Part shown: positions 11,101 to 19,192 of the stretch, one piece after another | Layout of the letters: every line of letters begins with the position of its first letter | Numbering within the stretch: the stretch's first letter is position 1 | Assembly: GCF_039655775.1 (NCBI RefSeq) | Contig: NZ_JBBYXJ010000002.1 | Span: 496,001 to 560,000, forward strand | Direction of reading: 5' to 3' | Source of the DNA: Iodidimonas sp. SYSU 1G8 | Lineage (GTDB): Bacteria > Pseudomonadota > Alphaproteobacteria > SMXS01 | DNA: 64,000 bases | Position numbers and translations under genes: made by a program | The notes under the pieces: model-generated | What the model saw: only the letters and a program-made list of their open reading frames with translations | Told to the model about the DNA's origin: nothing | The model's database searches: none

Positions 11101-13519
11101 AACCGGTCTGCTCAACAGCCAGGAATTCGGCTCGCTGCGTCCGTCCGGGCTCGACGTGCTCCTCAGCGACACGGATGTGCTCGTCACCGTCAACACGGCT
11201 GACGGCGCGCTGGCCGACAGCGTCGTCGCGGCCGACCTGAACAGCTTCACGGCCCAGTCGCTCGGCAATGACGCGGGCAACCTGCTGACGCTCGAAGTCG
11301 GCACCTTCGACCTGACCGATGCCGGCTCCGCCACGGCGACCAATGGCCCGCTCGGCATCATCGCCAACCAGCAGCGCGGCAGCGACGCCGACAACACCGG
11401 TTCGGTCTCTTCGCTGACCGGCGGCGTGAACGTGACCGTCGATGTCAGCGGGATCGATACCTCGATCACCGGTACGGACGTGACGGCCGATGGCAACAGC
11501 ATCCGCTCGCTGTCCCGCATCAACAACGCGGTGAACGTGCTGGACGCGTCGGGCACCACCTATGAGAACGCCGTCACGGCCGCCTCTTCGGTGGAAATCC
11601 TCGACGTCGCCGAGATCGTCAGCACCTCGGCGGCCAGCGTCGAGATGACGGTCGAGGATCTGGCCTTCGGCATCGCCTCGTTCCAGGTCAACGCCATCGA
11701 CGTGAACAGCACCGTCACCGGCGGCGGCATTCTGGTCAACGCCGACAACGTGGACGCGATTTCCGACTCGTCCCTTTCGGTCAGCGGCAACCTGCAGGTC
11801 GCCGAAGCGCGCGGCAGTGACGTGACCAGCGTCGCCACGCTGGACTTCGGCACCAACCACGTCTCTGGCTTCGTCGCCAATCTGCAGCAGACCGACGCGG
11901 GCGGCGCCACTCTGACGTCCAACGCGACGGGCAACGTTGTTGTCCTCGAGGCCGATACCGCGACCCAGACGCTGACCGACAGCAGCTTCGCCGCGGACAG
12001 CAACGCCATCGCGGCGATCACCTCGGCCAACCGCGCCACCAACAGCGCCTCGGCTCTCGGCACCAACCTCTACAGCGGCACCGGCCAGACCACGCCCAGC
12101 GGCGTGATCAATCCGGCGGTCACGTCCGACATCACCGTCAGCGCCGATCTCAGCGTCGTCAACGTGCAGGGCGCCGAAGCGGTCGTGTCCACCCAGGACG
12201 ACATTCTGACGGCCAATACGGCCGGCAACACCGTCGTGGCGGTTCTCGACGATCTCGACAGCGGTTCGGTCAGTGTCGACAACAACCTGGTCCTCAGCCA
12301 GGGCACCATCCACAGCGCCACCAATGCGGGCCGGCTGGATGCGGCCGCCAACGTCGGCACGACGGGTGACACCGTCAGCGCCATCGTCCTGTCGCAGCAG
12401 ATCGTCACCAGCGGCAGCAGCGTCACCACCACCACCGCCGGCAACGCGGTCCTTGGCCTCGTCGATGACATGTCCGATGCGGGTTCGGCCTCGCTGTCGG
12501 TTTCCGGTAACGATATCCTCAGCCAAGCGGCTGGCGGCACGGCGTCCAACCGTCTCGACGTCCTGGCCGATGCGGCCATCGTCGGTGGCGCGCCGGCGGC
12601 CACCCCCAGCTTCGTCAGCGCCATCCTGACGGTCAACGCCGACTTCTCGGTGCTGAACGCCCAGTTCGGTGAAACCGACATCAGCGCGACCACCACCGGC
12701 ACCGGCATCGCCGGCGACGTCGGGACGGTCGACACCACGCCGCTCAACAACGACGCGGTCGATGTCAACGCCAACCTGGTCTCGGCCTCGTCGACGGGCT
12801 TCTCGGCCGCCAACATCCTGGTGCTCGACGCGGGCTCGTCCAGCGATGCCACCGGCCAGGTCGGTAACCGCCAGTCCATCGTGACCGGCTCGACTCTCAG
12901 CTCCACCACCACGGGCACGGGCGTCGGTGCCGACATCGCCGGCGGCGCGCTGAACAGCAGCATCGAAGTCTCGGGCAACGAGGTTTCGGCTGTCACCACC
13001 GGCAGCACGGCGCTCAACGCCCTGCAGACCAGCGCCGACTCCACCCTGCAGGAGAGCAGCGGTGCCGGCGGCGCGATCGATCCGGCGACCGGCATCACGG
13101 TCAGCGGTGCGGATTACGCGGTGCTGAACTGGCAGTCGGCGGCGGGCAGCAGCTTCGGCTCGACGGTCGCGGGCACGTCCATCGGTGTCGACGATCTGGC
13201 CGGCGGCCAGGGCGTGGACAACAGCTCGGTCGAGGTGAACGGCAACGCGGTCATCGCGTCGACCGTCGCCAACAACTCGGTGAACAGCCTGGTGCTGAAC
13301 ACCGGTACCTTCCAGCACCCGAGCGCGTCGGTCTCCAACCTGCAGACCACGTCCGACTCCACCGTCAGCGCCAGCGTCAGCGGCACTTCGGTCGGTATCG
13401 GCCTGGGTGGCGGTCTGATCAACAACGCCAGCAGCAACAGCTCGTTCACCGTCCGCGGCAACTCGGTCGGCTCGAGCGCCATCGGCAACGGCGCGATCAG
13501 CAGCATCTCGGGCAACTGA
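8165..13519 (+). CDS. Giant secreted beta-strand repeat protein, function unknown
   Basis: A 1784-residue protein starting MRKSQVLATVSVIALASAG and followed by a clear signal peptide cut after AAFA. The start is fixed by AGGGGGG a few bases upstream; the reading frame extends 5' but only into sequence without signal-peptide character. The whole mature part is degenerate repeats with two alternating signatures: a strand such as VSGNDILSQAAGGTASNRLD (general form S-V-x-V-x-G/N-N-x-V-x-A-x-x-x-G-x-x-x-x-N) and a strand such as FSVLNAQFGETDISATTTG (V-x-N-x-Q). Asn, Ser, Thr, Ala, Gly and Asp dominate. Reading the mature sequence I find no Cys and no Lys. I see no autotransporter barrel, RTX repeats, LysM, PEP-CTERM tail or membrane anchor. 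The pattern suggests a beta-solenoid or curli-like surface fibre or adhesin. That is inference; the family is not one I can name. Confidence 0.9.
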   Translation: MRKSQVLATVSVIALASAGITSAAFAVDQFNATVNWVTEVPTVVAGSSSVDINNNQNNTNTDPTANITNVIMGVPAVLGTQDYNGLDSVIVEENIVSAIAVLNTSVDYDNVSPTYVDPLQLDPIAWNSIDLWTATGSGASAAATLVSLQSSDGGSILTASVSNVDVQADSSDLFAGSSQLVNDNTVRAQAMGNETINTISGDINPLLSSTEIGHAGISGGPNLAGNAGTGSGLGASATVLVASAQENDNLGASSATVDNTRIGSLAVELDTTTTIEGIPLEVTGNDIGAVFIGNSATNQVNLDDDLDLANTSAVTLDGTAGVANAQRNTTVGMTFLAQVTESQIEAGESGAVATPISNLTGSSIDFSANTITAQGTGNGADNLVRLGDGISQSGNFPGGGIINPLASTALVNGGGPDGNANAVGDLFIANHQFGEVAISALVGGATAADDGDMNVLVESVLDSSVDAVGNLIGASALGNDVGNAIVVEGAATFDSLVSIASAQILNNGSSSTATTNGDITVSVATLGTVNGDIATSSVTVDRNSLSSQASGNVGSNTIDIEGTNINGVGVDPDANFALSSHTNIAPRVAADFGIVSGQFTREAEYTATTTGSVLVDAADVSGAVGSSILDSDISASTNNVSALAVANRITENSFIVGDEGPTASFTGTVGVINAQLAQGSGNTATDHLSMSATVAPSNDGGAPAIINVDATALATDQSDISADSNSISARIFGNLVDANTNSIDISAVTVGDGVVAGVQASNPTAVVYRSVADASIGNGTPDGLPDTVVQGGFVLINDQSVEDISANALGDVPWVANVTGNFVDVQVGSTNAAATITATDVSTSLNAVTGSITGNQGSNALSIDAVTLDGTSTLVNTQTFANETTGFTSFSGSMDVNVAGDILNTVSAGATTISDVNVEANSNTVMGSARVNNASNTVSVAAQTQVVTDIVTGNDVNSVEMSYGTAGTHTVSNVLLRSETGLLNSQEFGSLRPSGLDVLLSDTDVLVTVNTADGALADSVVAADLNSFTAQSLGNDAGNLLTLEVGTFDLTDAGSATATNGPLGIIANQQRGSDADNTGSVSSLTGGVNVTVDVSGIDTSITGTDVTADGNSIRSLSRINNAVNVLDASGTTYENAVTAASSVEILDVAEIVSTSAASVEMTVEDLAFGIASFQVNAIDVNSTVTGGGILVNADNVDAISDSSLSVSGNLQVAEARGSDVTSVATLDFGTNHVSGFVANLQQTDAGGATLTSNATGNVVVLEADTATQTLTDSSFAADSNAIAAITSANRATNSASALGTNLYSGTGQTTPSGVINPAVTSDITVSADLSVVNVQGAEAVVSTQDDILTANTAGNTVVAVLDDLDSGSVSVDNNLVLSQGTIHSATNAGRLDAAANVGTTGDTVSAIVLSQQIVTSGSSVTTTTAGNAVLGLVDDMSDAGSASLSVSGNDILSQAAGGTASNRLDVLADAAIVGGAPAATPSFVSAILTVNADFSVLNAQFGETDISATTTGTGIAGDVGTVDTTPLNNDAVDVNANLVSASSTGFSAANILVLDAGSSSDATGQVGNRQSIVTGSTLSSTTTGTGVGADIAGGALNSSIEVSGNEVSAVTTGSTALNALQTSADSTLQESSGAGGAIDPATGITVSGADYAVLNWQSAAGSSFGSTVAGTSIGVDDLAGGQGVDNSSVEVNGNAVIASTVANNSVNSLVLNTGTFQHPSASVSNLQTTSDSTVSASVSGTSVGIGLGGGLINNASSNSSFTVRGNSVGSSAIGNGAISSISGN

Positions 13520-13544
13520 TCTCTCGCCTTCTCGTAACGGGATC

Positions 13545-13574
13545 GAAGGGCCGGAACGCAAGTTCCGGCCCTTC
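13545..13574 (+). terminator. Rho-independent terminator of the repeat-protein gene
   Basis: A perfect 13-base-pair stem (GAAGGGCCGGAAC paired with GTTCCGGCCCTTC) with a four-base loop GCAA lies 25 bases after the stop and is followed by a TTCTTT tract. With the promoter at 8021 it isolates the giant gene as a single-gene transcription unit. Confidence 0.85.
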
Positions 13575-13618
13575 TTCTTTGGGCGACAGTGCCGACCTGC
13601 TTCCGGCGAGGGGCCGCG

Positions 13619-13971
13619 ATGATATTCCGCCAGCTGTTCGATCCGCAGTCGTCCACCTACACCTGTCTGCTCGCCGACGCCGCGAGCCGGGACGCTGTGC
13701 TGATCGATCCGGTTTTCGAGCAGGTTCGGCGTGTGGCCGCTATGGTCGGGGAACTGGGCGCGCGGCTGGTGCCGCTGGGCGACCTGAAAAAGCGCACATG
13801 CCGCGGATCGACAGGGACCGGCCGGTCGTGACCGTCTGCCGGTCCGGCGCCCGGTCGGCGCAGGCCGCTCTCATGCTGGAGAAGGAAGGCTTTGGCCGGG
13901 TGGCCAATCTGGCGGGCGGCATGCTGCGCTGGCGGGCGCAGCGCCTGCCGGTCGAAGGGCTCGACGCCTGA
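13619..13971 (+). pseudogene. Remnant of a metallo-beta-lactamase/rhodanese (persulfide dioxygenase-like) gene
   Basis: Two pieces of one gene survive in different frames. From the ATG at 13619 the text reads MIFRQLFDPQSSTYTCLLAD and AVLIDPVFEQVRR, the N-terminus of ETHE1/Blh-type metallo-beta-lactamase proteins. After GELGARLV, near 13780, the frame breaks. From about 13800 another frame reads DRPVVTVCRSGARSAQAALM and VANLAGGMLRWRAQ, the active-site loop and end of a C-terminal rhodanese domain, stopping at 13971. The metal-binding HxHxDH core and everything between, probably about 200 residues in the intact fusion family, is missing. A frameshifting internal deletion is the simplest reading. 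The rhodanese piece has an internal ATG at 13799 (MPRIDRDR) and might still be expressed alone. Confidence 0.7.
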
Positions 13972-13989
13972 CCGGCAGGCCGCGTCGGA

Positions 13990-14814
13990 TCAGCCGCGCT
14001 TGCCGGCTTCGCGCAGGATGGTCGGCTCCTGGCTGTGGAATGCCGGATTGCCCGCGCCGGTGGTCGCGCCGGCGTCGACGGCCAGCGTCTGTCCGGTGAC
14101 ATAGCGGGCCTCGTCGCTGGCCAGATAGAGCAGCGCGTTGGCGATATCGACCGGATAGGCGGCGATGCCCAGCGGCGAGGAGGCCTTGAACGCCGCGGCG
14201 GTCTTTTCCTCGTCGTTGACGTCACCGGTGACGGCGCTCGCGGTCATTGGCGTGACGGTGCCGGCCGGCGCCACGGCGTTGACCCTGATCCCGTGCTGGG
14301 CCAGCTCCGACGCGACCGATTTGGTCAGACCGACCACGCCATGCTTGGCGGCGGTGTAGGCATGCGGGCCAAGACCGCCCAGGATGCCGGCGGTGCTGGC
14401 GAGGGACAGGATGACGCCGCTGCGGCGCGGCTGCATCACCCGGGCGCCGTGTTTCATGCCGAGGAAGACACCGCGCAGCAGCACGGCGATGGTGCTGTCC
14501 CACGCGTCGACCGACGTCTTCGCGATGGGCCCGATGGCGCCGACGATGCCGGCATTGTTGACCATGATGTCGAGCTGGCCGAATTCGGCCACGGCCAGAT
14601 CGACGGCGGCGGCGACATCGACCTCGCTGGTCACGTCGGTGCGGATGAACCGCGCCCGGTCGCCGAACTCCTCGGCCGCCTTGCGGCCGATGTCGGCCTG
14701 CAGGTCCGCCAGCACGAGGCGCGCGCCTTCCTCGGCGAAGCGCCGCGCCGTGCCCAGTCCGATGCCGCTCGCGCCGCCGGTGATGACGGCAATCTTGCCT
14801 TCCAGTCTCGCCAT
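13990..14814 (-). CDS. SDR family NAD(P)-dependent oxidoreductase
   Basis: A 274-residue classical short-chain dehydrogenase. It carries the nucleotide-binding TGGASGIG near residue 13, the NNAG motif (MVNNAGIVG), a catalytic Ser in LSLASTAG, and YTAAKHG as the YxxxK active site. The cofactor loop DLQAD after the second strand has an acidic residue, which usually favours NAD(H). The late sequence YVTGQTLAVDAGAT is typical of the fabG-like C-terminus. It is convergent with the rhodanese remnant and divergent from the thioesterase gene. The substrate is unknown. Confidence 0.9.
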   Translation of the reverse strand: MARLEGKIAVITGGASGIGLGTARRFAEEGARLVLADLQADIGRKAAEEFGDRARFIRTDVTSEVDVAAAVDLAVAEFGQLDIMVNNAGIVGAIGPIAKTSVDAWDSTIAVLLRGVFLGMKHGARVMQPRRSGVILSLASTAGILGGLGPHAYTAAKHGVVGLTKSVASELAQHGIRVNAVAPAGTVTPMTASAVTGDVNDEEKTAAAFKASSPLGIAAYPVDIANALLYLASDEARYVTGQTLAVDAGATTGAGNPAFHSQEPTILREAGKRG

Positions 14815-15005
14815 GTTCTTTCCCCTGTTTGGTGGTTCCGCGTGATCCTAGAGGCGATCGTTCGGCGAGGGAATCGGAGAACGATTTTTTCAGCGGTGGC
14901 GGCGCGCGGCGTCCCGCACTGCAAGAAAAGCACTGGATTTCCCTTCGCGTCCGCGTCAGAAAACTCCCGCGCCGGAGTCCCCTTCACCGGCCTGCGAGGA
15001 ATGCC

Positions 15006-15824
15006 ATGAGCCCGATCAAGGCTGAAGATTTTCTGGGGCTGCGCCCCACCCACAATCCGCACCGCTGGATATTGCCAGTGACCGAGGCGGTGTCGACGCC
15101 CGGCAACTTCCTGTTCGGGGGCTGCGGCCTCGCCGCGGCGATTTCGGCCATGGAGCAGACCTGCGGCCGCCCCACCGTCTGGGCCACGGCGCAATATCTG
15201 TCCTATGCCCGGCCACCATCCATCATGGATCTGGACGTCATCGTGCCGGTCAGCGGCAAGCAGAATACCCAGGCGCGCGTTGTGGCCCATGTGGGGGATA
15301 CGGAAATCCTCACCGTGAACGCGGCGCTGGGCGCGCGCGCCATGGATATCAGCGGTCAATGGACGCAGCGTCCCGACGTCGCGCGGCCCGAGGACTGCGA
15401 AGTGGTGCCGCGCTGGTCGAAGAAGGAGGGCTACATCGACGGCCGTGTGGAATTTCGCGCCGCCAAGGGGCGCTGGGGCCAGCACGACAATGGCGAGCCC
15501 GGCGATGGGCGTTCCATCCTGTGGGCCCGGATTTCCGAAGGCGCCGAAATAAGCGCCGCCATGCTGGCCGTGATCGCCGACTGGATGCCCTCGGGCATCA
15601 GCGGCGCGCTTGGGCGCCGGGGCGGCGGCAACAGCCTGGACAACACCATCCGGGTGCACAAGCTGGTCCCCACCGAATGGGTGCTGTGCGACATCCAGGT
15701 GCACGGGGTGCATGGCGGGCATGGGCATGGGCGCATGCATTTGTGGAGCCAGGACGGGGTGTTGCTGGCGACGGCGAGCCAGTCCGTGATCCTGCGGCTC
15801 TGGGACGAGACCCCGAAGGGATAA
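15006..15824 (+). CDS. Acyl-CoA thioesterase, TesB-like double hotdog
   Basis: A 272-residue protein with the layout of a TesB/thioesterase-like superfamily double-hotdog enzyme: an N-terminal hotdog with GNFLFGGCGLAAAISAMEQ (central hotdog helix) and a C-terminal hotdog with SLDNTIRVHKLVPTEWVLCD and GRMHLWSQDGVLLATASQS. The latter ends on the typical strand with Gln/Ser used by TesB-type enzymes. Such enzymes hydrolyse acyl-CoA in the cytoplasm. The ATG at 15006 is preceded by GAGGA. The open frame continues upstream to 14829 but without domain content, so I rejected the longer form. Confidence 0.75.
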   Translation: MSPIKAEDFLGLRPTHNPHRWILPVTEAVSTPGNFLFGGCGLAAAISAMEQTCGRPTVWATAQYLSYARPPSIMDLDVIVPVSGKQNTQARVVAHVGDTEILTVNAALGARAMDISGQWTQRPDVARPEDCEVVPRWSKKEGYIDGRVEFRAAKGRWGQHDNGEPGDGRSILWARISEGAEISAAMLAVIADWMPSGISGALGRRGGGNSLDNTIRVHKLVPTEWVLCDIQVHGVHGGHGHGRMHLWSQDGVLLATASQSVILRLWDETPKG

Positions 15825-15849
15825 AATCCCGCCATGCCTGAACTGCGTA

Positions 15850-15884
15850 TTGTAAGCGGTCACCCGTAAGTTTTAACATACGGG
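15850..15884 (+). promoter_or_regulatory. Possible promoter with overlapping inverted repeat upstream of the TonB receptor
   Basis: TTGTAA at 15850-15855 and TAACAT at 15874-15879 are 18 bases apart and could be -35/-10 elements. The -10 is straddled by an inverted repeat, CCCGTA (15863-15868) and TACGGG (15879-15884) with 10 bases between. That is a reasonable operator site for the receptor gene starting at 15967. The divergence from consensus makes this tentative. Confidence 0.35.
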
Positions 15885-15966
15885 ATGTAACCGATGGGCT
15901 GGGGGAACGCCTTCGGGTCAGGCTCTTGCGTTAGATTATTCTGAATCCGGCACGGAGGCGAAGGCC

Positions 15967-18300
15967 ATGGTGACGCACGCCACCGCTCTGCGGACGGCCG
16001 TCGCCTCGATCTGTCTGCTGACAGCAGGCAACTGGACTGGGACAGCGAACGCGCAGGCCGCCGACGCAGCAGACCCGCGACCGGCGCTGACCGGTATCGA
16101 ACAGGTCATCACCAGCGCCCGTCGCCGCGAGGAAACGGTGCAACAGGTGCCGGGGACGGTCTCGGTCCTGCCCGAGGACACACTGCGCAAGCTCGGCGTC
16201 GAAAGCCTCGACGACCTGTCGGCCATCGCGCCCAATCTGATCGTCGCGCCCGACAACGTCTCGAGCCGGACCTCGCGCATTACCCTGCGTTCTCAGGTGC
16301 AGAACGACACGCTGATCACGCTCGATCCCGCGGTTGGCCTCTACCTCGACGGCGTCTATGTGGCACGCAGCGCTGGCGCGTTGTTCGATCTGGTGGACGT
16401 GGAACGGGTCGAGGTGCTGAACGGACCGCAAGGCACGCTCTATGGCCGCAACACCACCGGCGGCGCCATCGGCATCGTCTCGCGCAAGCCCACCGATGAA
16501 TTCGAGGGCCGCGTGAGCGCCGGCGTCGGCCTGTATACGGACGGGCCGGGTCGCCATAACGGCCTCAATCACGATCTGGCCGCGATCCTCAACGTTCCGG
16601 TGTCGGACAAGCTGGCCGCGCGTTTCGTGCTGCAATCCACCGGCCTTGCCGGTTACAGCGAAAACACGCTGCTCGGCATCGACATGGATAATGACCGGAC
16701 CTTGTCGTGGCGCGCCAGCGTGTCGTGGCGGCCCAGTGACCATGTCGACGTCCTGCTGATCCATGACGGCATGCGCTCGCGCGGCAACGAACGTCTGTCG
16801 CAGGTCTCGCAGGTCGTGCCCGCCGGCCTCGATCCGGCCTGCAACCCGCTCGATCCCGATCCGGTGGCCTCGGCCGCCTGCGCCGCCAACCTGCTCCTGA
16901 CCGGCGGGCAATGGGCAGGCGCCTTCGACGGCGATCCCCGCCGTAACGAGCAGAACGTGCTGGCGCTGACCGGCGAGCCCGGACGGCTGGCCGCCGACGC
17001 CCACGGCGTGGCGCTGATCACGACCGCGCGGTTCGACGGCGTGACGCTGAAGAACATTTCGGCGTGGCGCCGCATGGACCAGTTCAGTTCCTTCGACTTC
17101 GACGGGACCGGATTCGACCTTGGCGAAGCGGTCCAGACCGACCGGCAGAACCAGCTGTCCACCGAATTCCAGGCGCTTGGCGACACGGGCAAGTCGATCG
17201 AATGGCTGGCCGGGCTGATGCTGCTGCGCGAGAGCGGCCGCACGGACAACACCGCCCGCGCCTTGTCCTTCCTGAATCCGACGAACCCGTTCAGCGCCAC
17301 GGGGCGCGGGGTGAACGCGGCGGCCGGGATTTACGGCCATGCCGTCTGGCATCTGAACGAGGTCGTCTCGCTGGTGGCCGGTGCGCGCTACACGTGGGAG
17401 CGCAAGGAACTCACCGCCGACAGCACCAACGCCCTGGTCGGCTGCCTCGTCCCTGACGCGTTGAACCTCGATCTGGAGACGGGCGGGTGCCGGGGCGAGT
17501 TCGGCAAGAATTTCGCGCGCCTGACCTGGGAAGCCGGCGTCAACGCGCAGGTGACCCCCGATACGCTGCTCTTCGCCAAGCTCGCGACCGGCTTCAAGAG
17601 CGGCGGCTTCAACCTGCGGGCCAATGCGGTCAAGGCGTTCGAGCCGTTCAAGCCGGAACGGGTGCTCAGCGTCGAAACGGGCGTGAAGACCGCCATCCTG
17701 GGCAATCGCGGCCACGCGAATCTGACGGCGTTCTATGCGGATTATACCAATATCCAGCGGACCGATTTCACCATCGAAGGCGGCAACCTGACCACCTTCA
17801 TCGCCAACGCGGCCAGCGCCGGCATCTGGGGCGGCGAACTGGAGGTCGACGTGGCGGCCACGGACGCGCTTCGCCTGCGCGGCACGCTGGGCGTCTCCGT
17901 CGCCCGTTACCGCGCGTTCGATTTCGGCGGCGCGGATTTCTCGGACAAGCGCTTCCCGCTGGCCCCGGACTATTCGGCGGCCGTCGCGGTCATCTACACC
18001 CTGCCGGTCGATTGGCTGGACGCGGACTGGACCGTGACGGGGGACTTCACCTGGCGCGCCAAGGCCTATGGGGATGTGGCCAACACGGCGAGCCTGATGC
18101 AACCGGCTTATGGACTGCTCGACCTGCGGCTCGACATCGAACCGCGCGACACGCGGGTTCGGCTGGCGCTGTTCTGCAAGAACGTCACCGACAAGGCGTA
18201 CCGGGTGACCGGAACCACCTTCCTCGACCAGTTGGGCTGGGCGTTCAACCAGTACGGCGAGCCGCGCCGCGTTGGACTCCAGGTCGATATGGACCTGTAG
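15967..18300 (+). CDS. TonB-dependent outer-membrane receptor
   Basis: A 777-residue protein with an N-terminal signal peptide (residues 1 to about 30) and a TonB-box-like VITSARRREETVQQVPGTVS. The plug domain has the signatures PAVGLYLDGVYVARSAG and VDVERVEVLNGPQGTLYGRN TTGG. A 22-strand-type barrel follows, ending in the family C-terminal block (NQYGEPRRVGLQVDMDL). The plug resembles the large group of receptors for hydrophobic or organic substrates expanded in alphaproteobacteria such as sphingomonads, rather than a classic siderophore receptor. The substrate is not determinable. A MarR regulator follows 89 bases downstream on the same strand. Confidence 0.93.
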   Translation: MVTHATALRTAVASICLLTAGNWTGTANAQAADAADPRPALTGIEQVITSARRREETVQQVPGTVSVLPEDTLRKLGVESLDDLSAIAPNLIVAPDNVSSRTSRITLRSQVQNDTLITLDPAVGLYLDGVYVARSAGALFDLVDVERVEVLNGPQGTLYGRNTTGGAIGIVSRKPTDEFEGRVSAGVGLYTDGPGRHNGLNHDLAAILNVPVSDKLAARFVLQSTGLAGYSENTLLGIDMDNDRTLSWRASVSWRPSDHVDVLLIHDGMRSRGNERLSQVSQVVPAGLDPACNPLDPDPVASAACAANLLLTGGQWAGAFDGDPRRNEQNVLALTGEPGRLAADAHGVALITTARFDGVTLKNISAWRRMDQFSSFDFDGTGFDLGEAVQTDRQNQLSTEFQALGDTGKSIEWLAGLMLLRESGRTDNTARALSFLNPTNPFSATGRGVNAAAGIYGHAVWHLNEVVSLVAGARYTWERKELTADSTNALVGCLVPDALNLDLETGGCRGEFGKNFARLTWEAGVNAQVTPDTLLFAKLATGFKSGGFNLRANAVKAFEPFKPERVLSVETGVKTAILGNRGHANLTAFYADYTNIQRTDFTIEGGNLTTFIANAASAGIWGGELEVDVAATDALRLRGTLGVSVARYRAFDFGGADFSDKRFPLAPDYSAAVAVIYTLPVDWLDADWTVTGDFTWRAKAYGDVANTASLMQPAYGLLDLRLDIEPRDTRVRLALFCKNVTDKAYRVTGTTFLDQLGWAFNQYGEPRRVGLQVDMDL

Positions 18301-18389
18301 CGGTTCGCGCCTGCGAGGGCGGCGGAGAACGCACTGGATCGCGACGACCGGACTTGATAAGACGGAGCCCCCTCCGGAGTAACGAAATC

Positions 18390-18863
18390 GTGAATAACGA
18401 TCACAAAATGCTGAGCGACACCGAGATCGAGGTCTGCGCGCAGGCGTCCGCGATCTGCCCCAGCTTCAACCTGCGAAAATCCGCCCGCGCCGTGTCGCGC
18501 ATCTTCGACGAGGCGCTGCAGCCGTGCGGCCTGCGGTCGGGCCAGCTCGCCATGCTGCTGGCCATCGCCACCGGCCGCGAGCCGACCTATGCGCAACTGG
18601 CGCGCGATCTGGTGATGGATACCTCCACCATCGCCCGCAGTCTCCGGCCGCTGGAACGCGAAGGCCTGCTGGAAATCGTCGCCGGCCTGGACCGGCGGCG
18701 TAAATCCGTCCGGCTGACGCCTCTTGGCGCCGAGCGCATCCGCCAGGCCGTGCCGCTCTGGGAAAAGGCGCAGGGCTGGTTCAATGGCCGGGTCGGCGAC
18801 GATGAATGGACGCGCACCCTCGCCGATCTGGACCACGTCCTGGGCCGCATCCGCGGCTACTGA
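18390..18863 (+). CDS. MarR family transcriptional regulator
   Basis: A protein of about 157 residues with a winged helix-turn-helix: SGQLAMLLAIATGREPTYAQ LARDLVMDTSTIARSLRPLEREGL as recognition helix region, and VAGLDRRRKSVRLTPLG as the wing with the conserved D-x-R-x-x motif of MarR proteins. I prefer the GTG at 18390 because GGAG lies about 10 bases upstream; the ATG at 18408 has none at proper distance. MarR proteins are usually ligand-released repressors. Being next to the TonB receptor it may control that gene. It meets ynfA tail to tail with 2 bases between. Confidence 0.88.
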   Translation: MNNDHKMLSDTEIEVCAQASAICPSFNLRKSARAVSRIFDEALQPCGLRSGQLAMLLAIATGREPTYAQLARDLVMDTSTIARSLRPLEREGLLEIVAGLDRRRKSVRLTPLGAERIRQAVPLWEKAQGWFNGRVGDDEWTRTLADLDHVLGRIRGY

Positions 18864-18865
18864 GC

Positions 18866-19192
18866 TCAGGCGGCGCGCGGCGCGAACAGGATGACGCCGG
18901 CGCCGACGAGGGCGATGGCGGCGCCCAGCACGTCCCAGCGGTCGGGCCGGATGCTCTCGGCCAGCCACAGCCAGGCCAGCGACGCCGCGATGTAGACGCC
19001 GCCATAGGCGGCATAGGCGCGGCCGGCGGCCTCGCTTTCCACCAGGGTCAGCAGCCAGGCGAAGATGGCGAGCGCGACCATGCCGGGCAGCAGCCACAGC
19101 GCCGAGCCATCCTTGCGCAGCCAGACCCAGAAAGCGAAGCATCCGGCGATCTCGGCCAGGGCCGCGCCTACATAGACCGCGATGGACTGCAT
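18866..19192 (-). CDS. YnfA family small membrane protein (UPF0060)
   Basis: A 108-residue protein with four predicted membrane helices and the YnfA signatures [38 protein letters not shown] and [20 protein letters not shown]. YnfA proteins are inner-membrane proteins related to small multidrug resistance transporters. Its ATG overlaps the stop codon of the acyl-CoA synthetase gene (TGATG), so the two are translationally coupled although no functional link is known. Confidence 0.92.
   Translation of the reverse strand: MQSIAVYVGAALAEIAGCFAFWVWLRKDGSALWLLPGMVALAIFAWLLTLVESEAAGRAYAAYGGVYIAASLAWLWLAESIRPDRWDVLGAAIALVGAGVILFAPRAA

Noticed and set aside
8300-13500. CRISPR-like or direct-repeat array suspected from the recurring text
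   Set aside because: The repetition is at protein level within one open frame; the DNA units vary in length and sequence and have no fixed spacers.
8159-13561. A very long antisense open frame (1800 codons) opposite the giant repeat gene
   Set aside because: It has no signal peptide or domain, its composition is Arg/Gly/Asp-rich as expected from reading GC-rich repeats backwards, and the plus-strand gene has a ribosome site, signal peptide and repeats.
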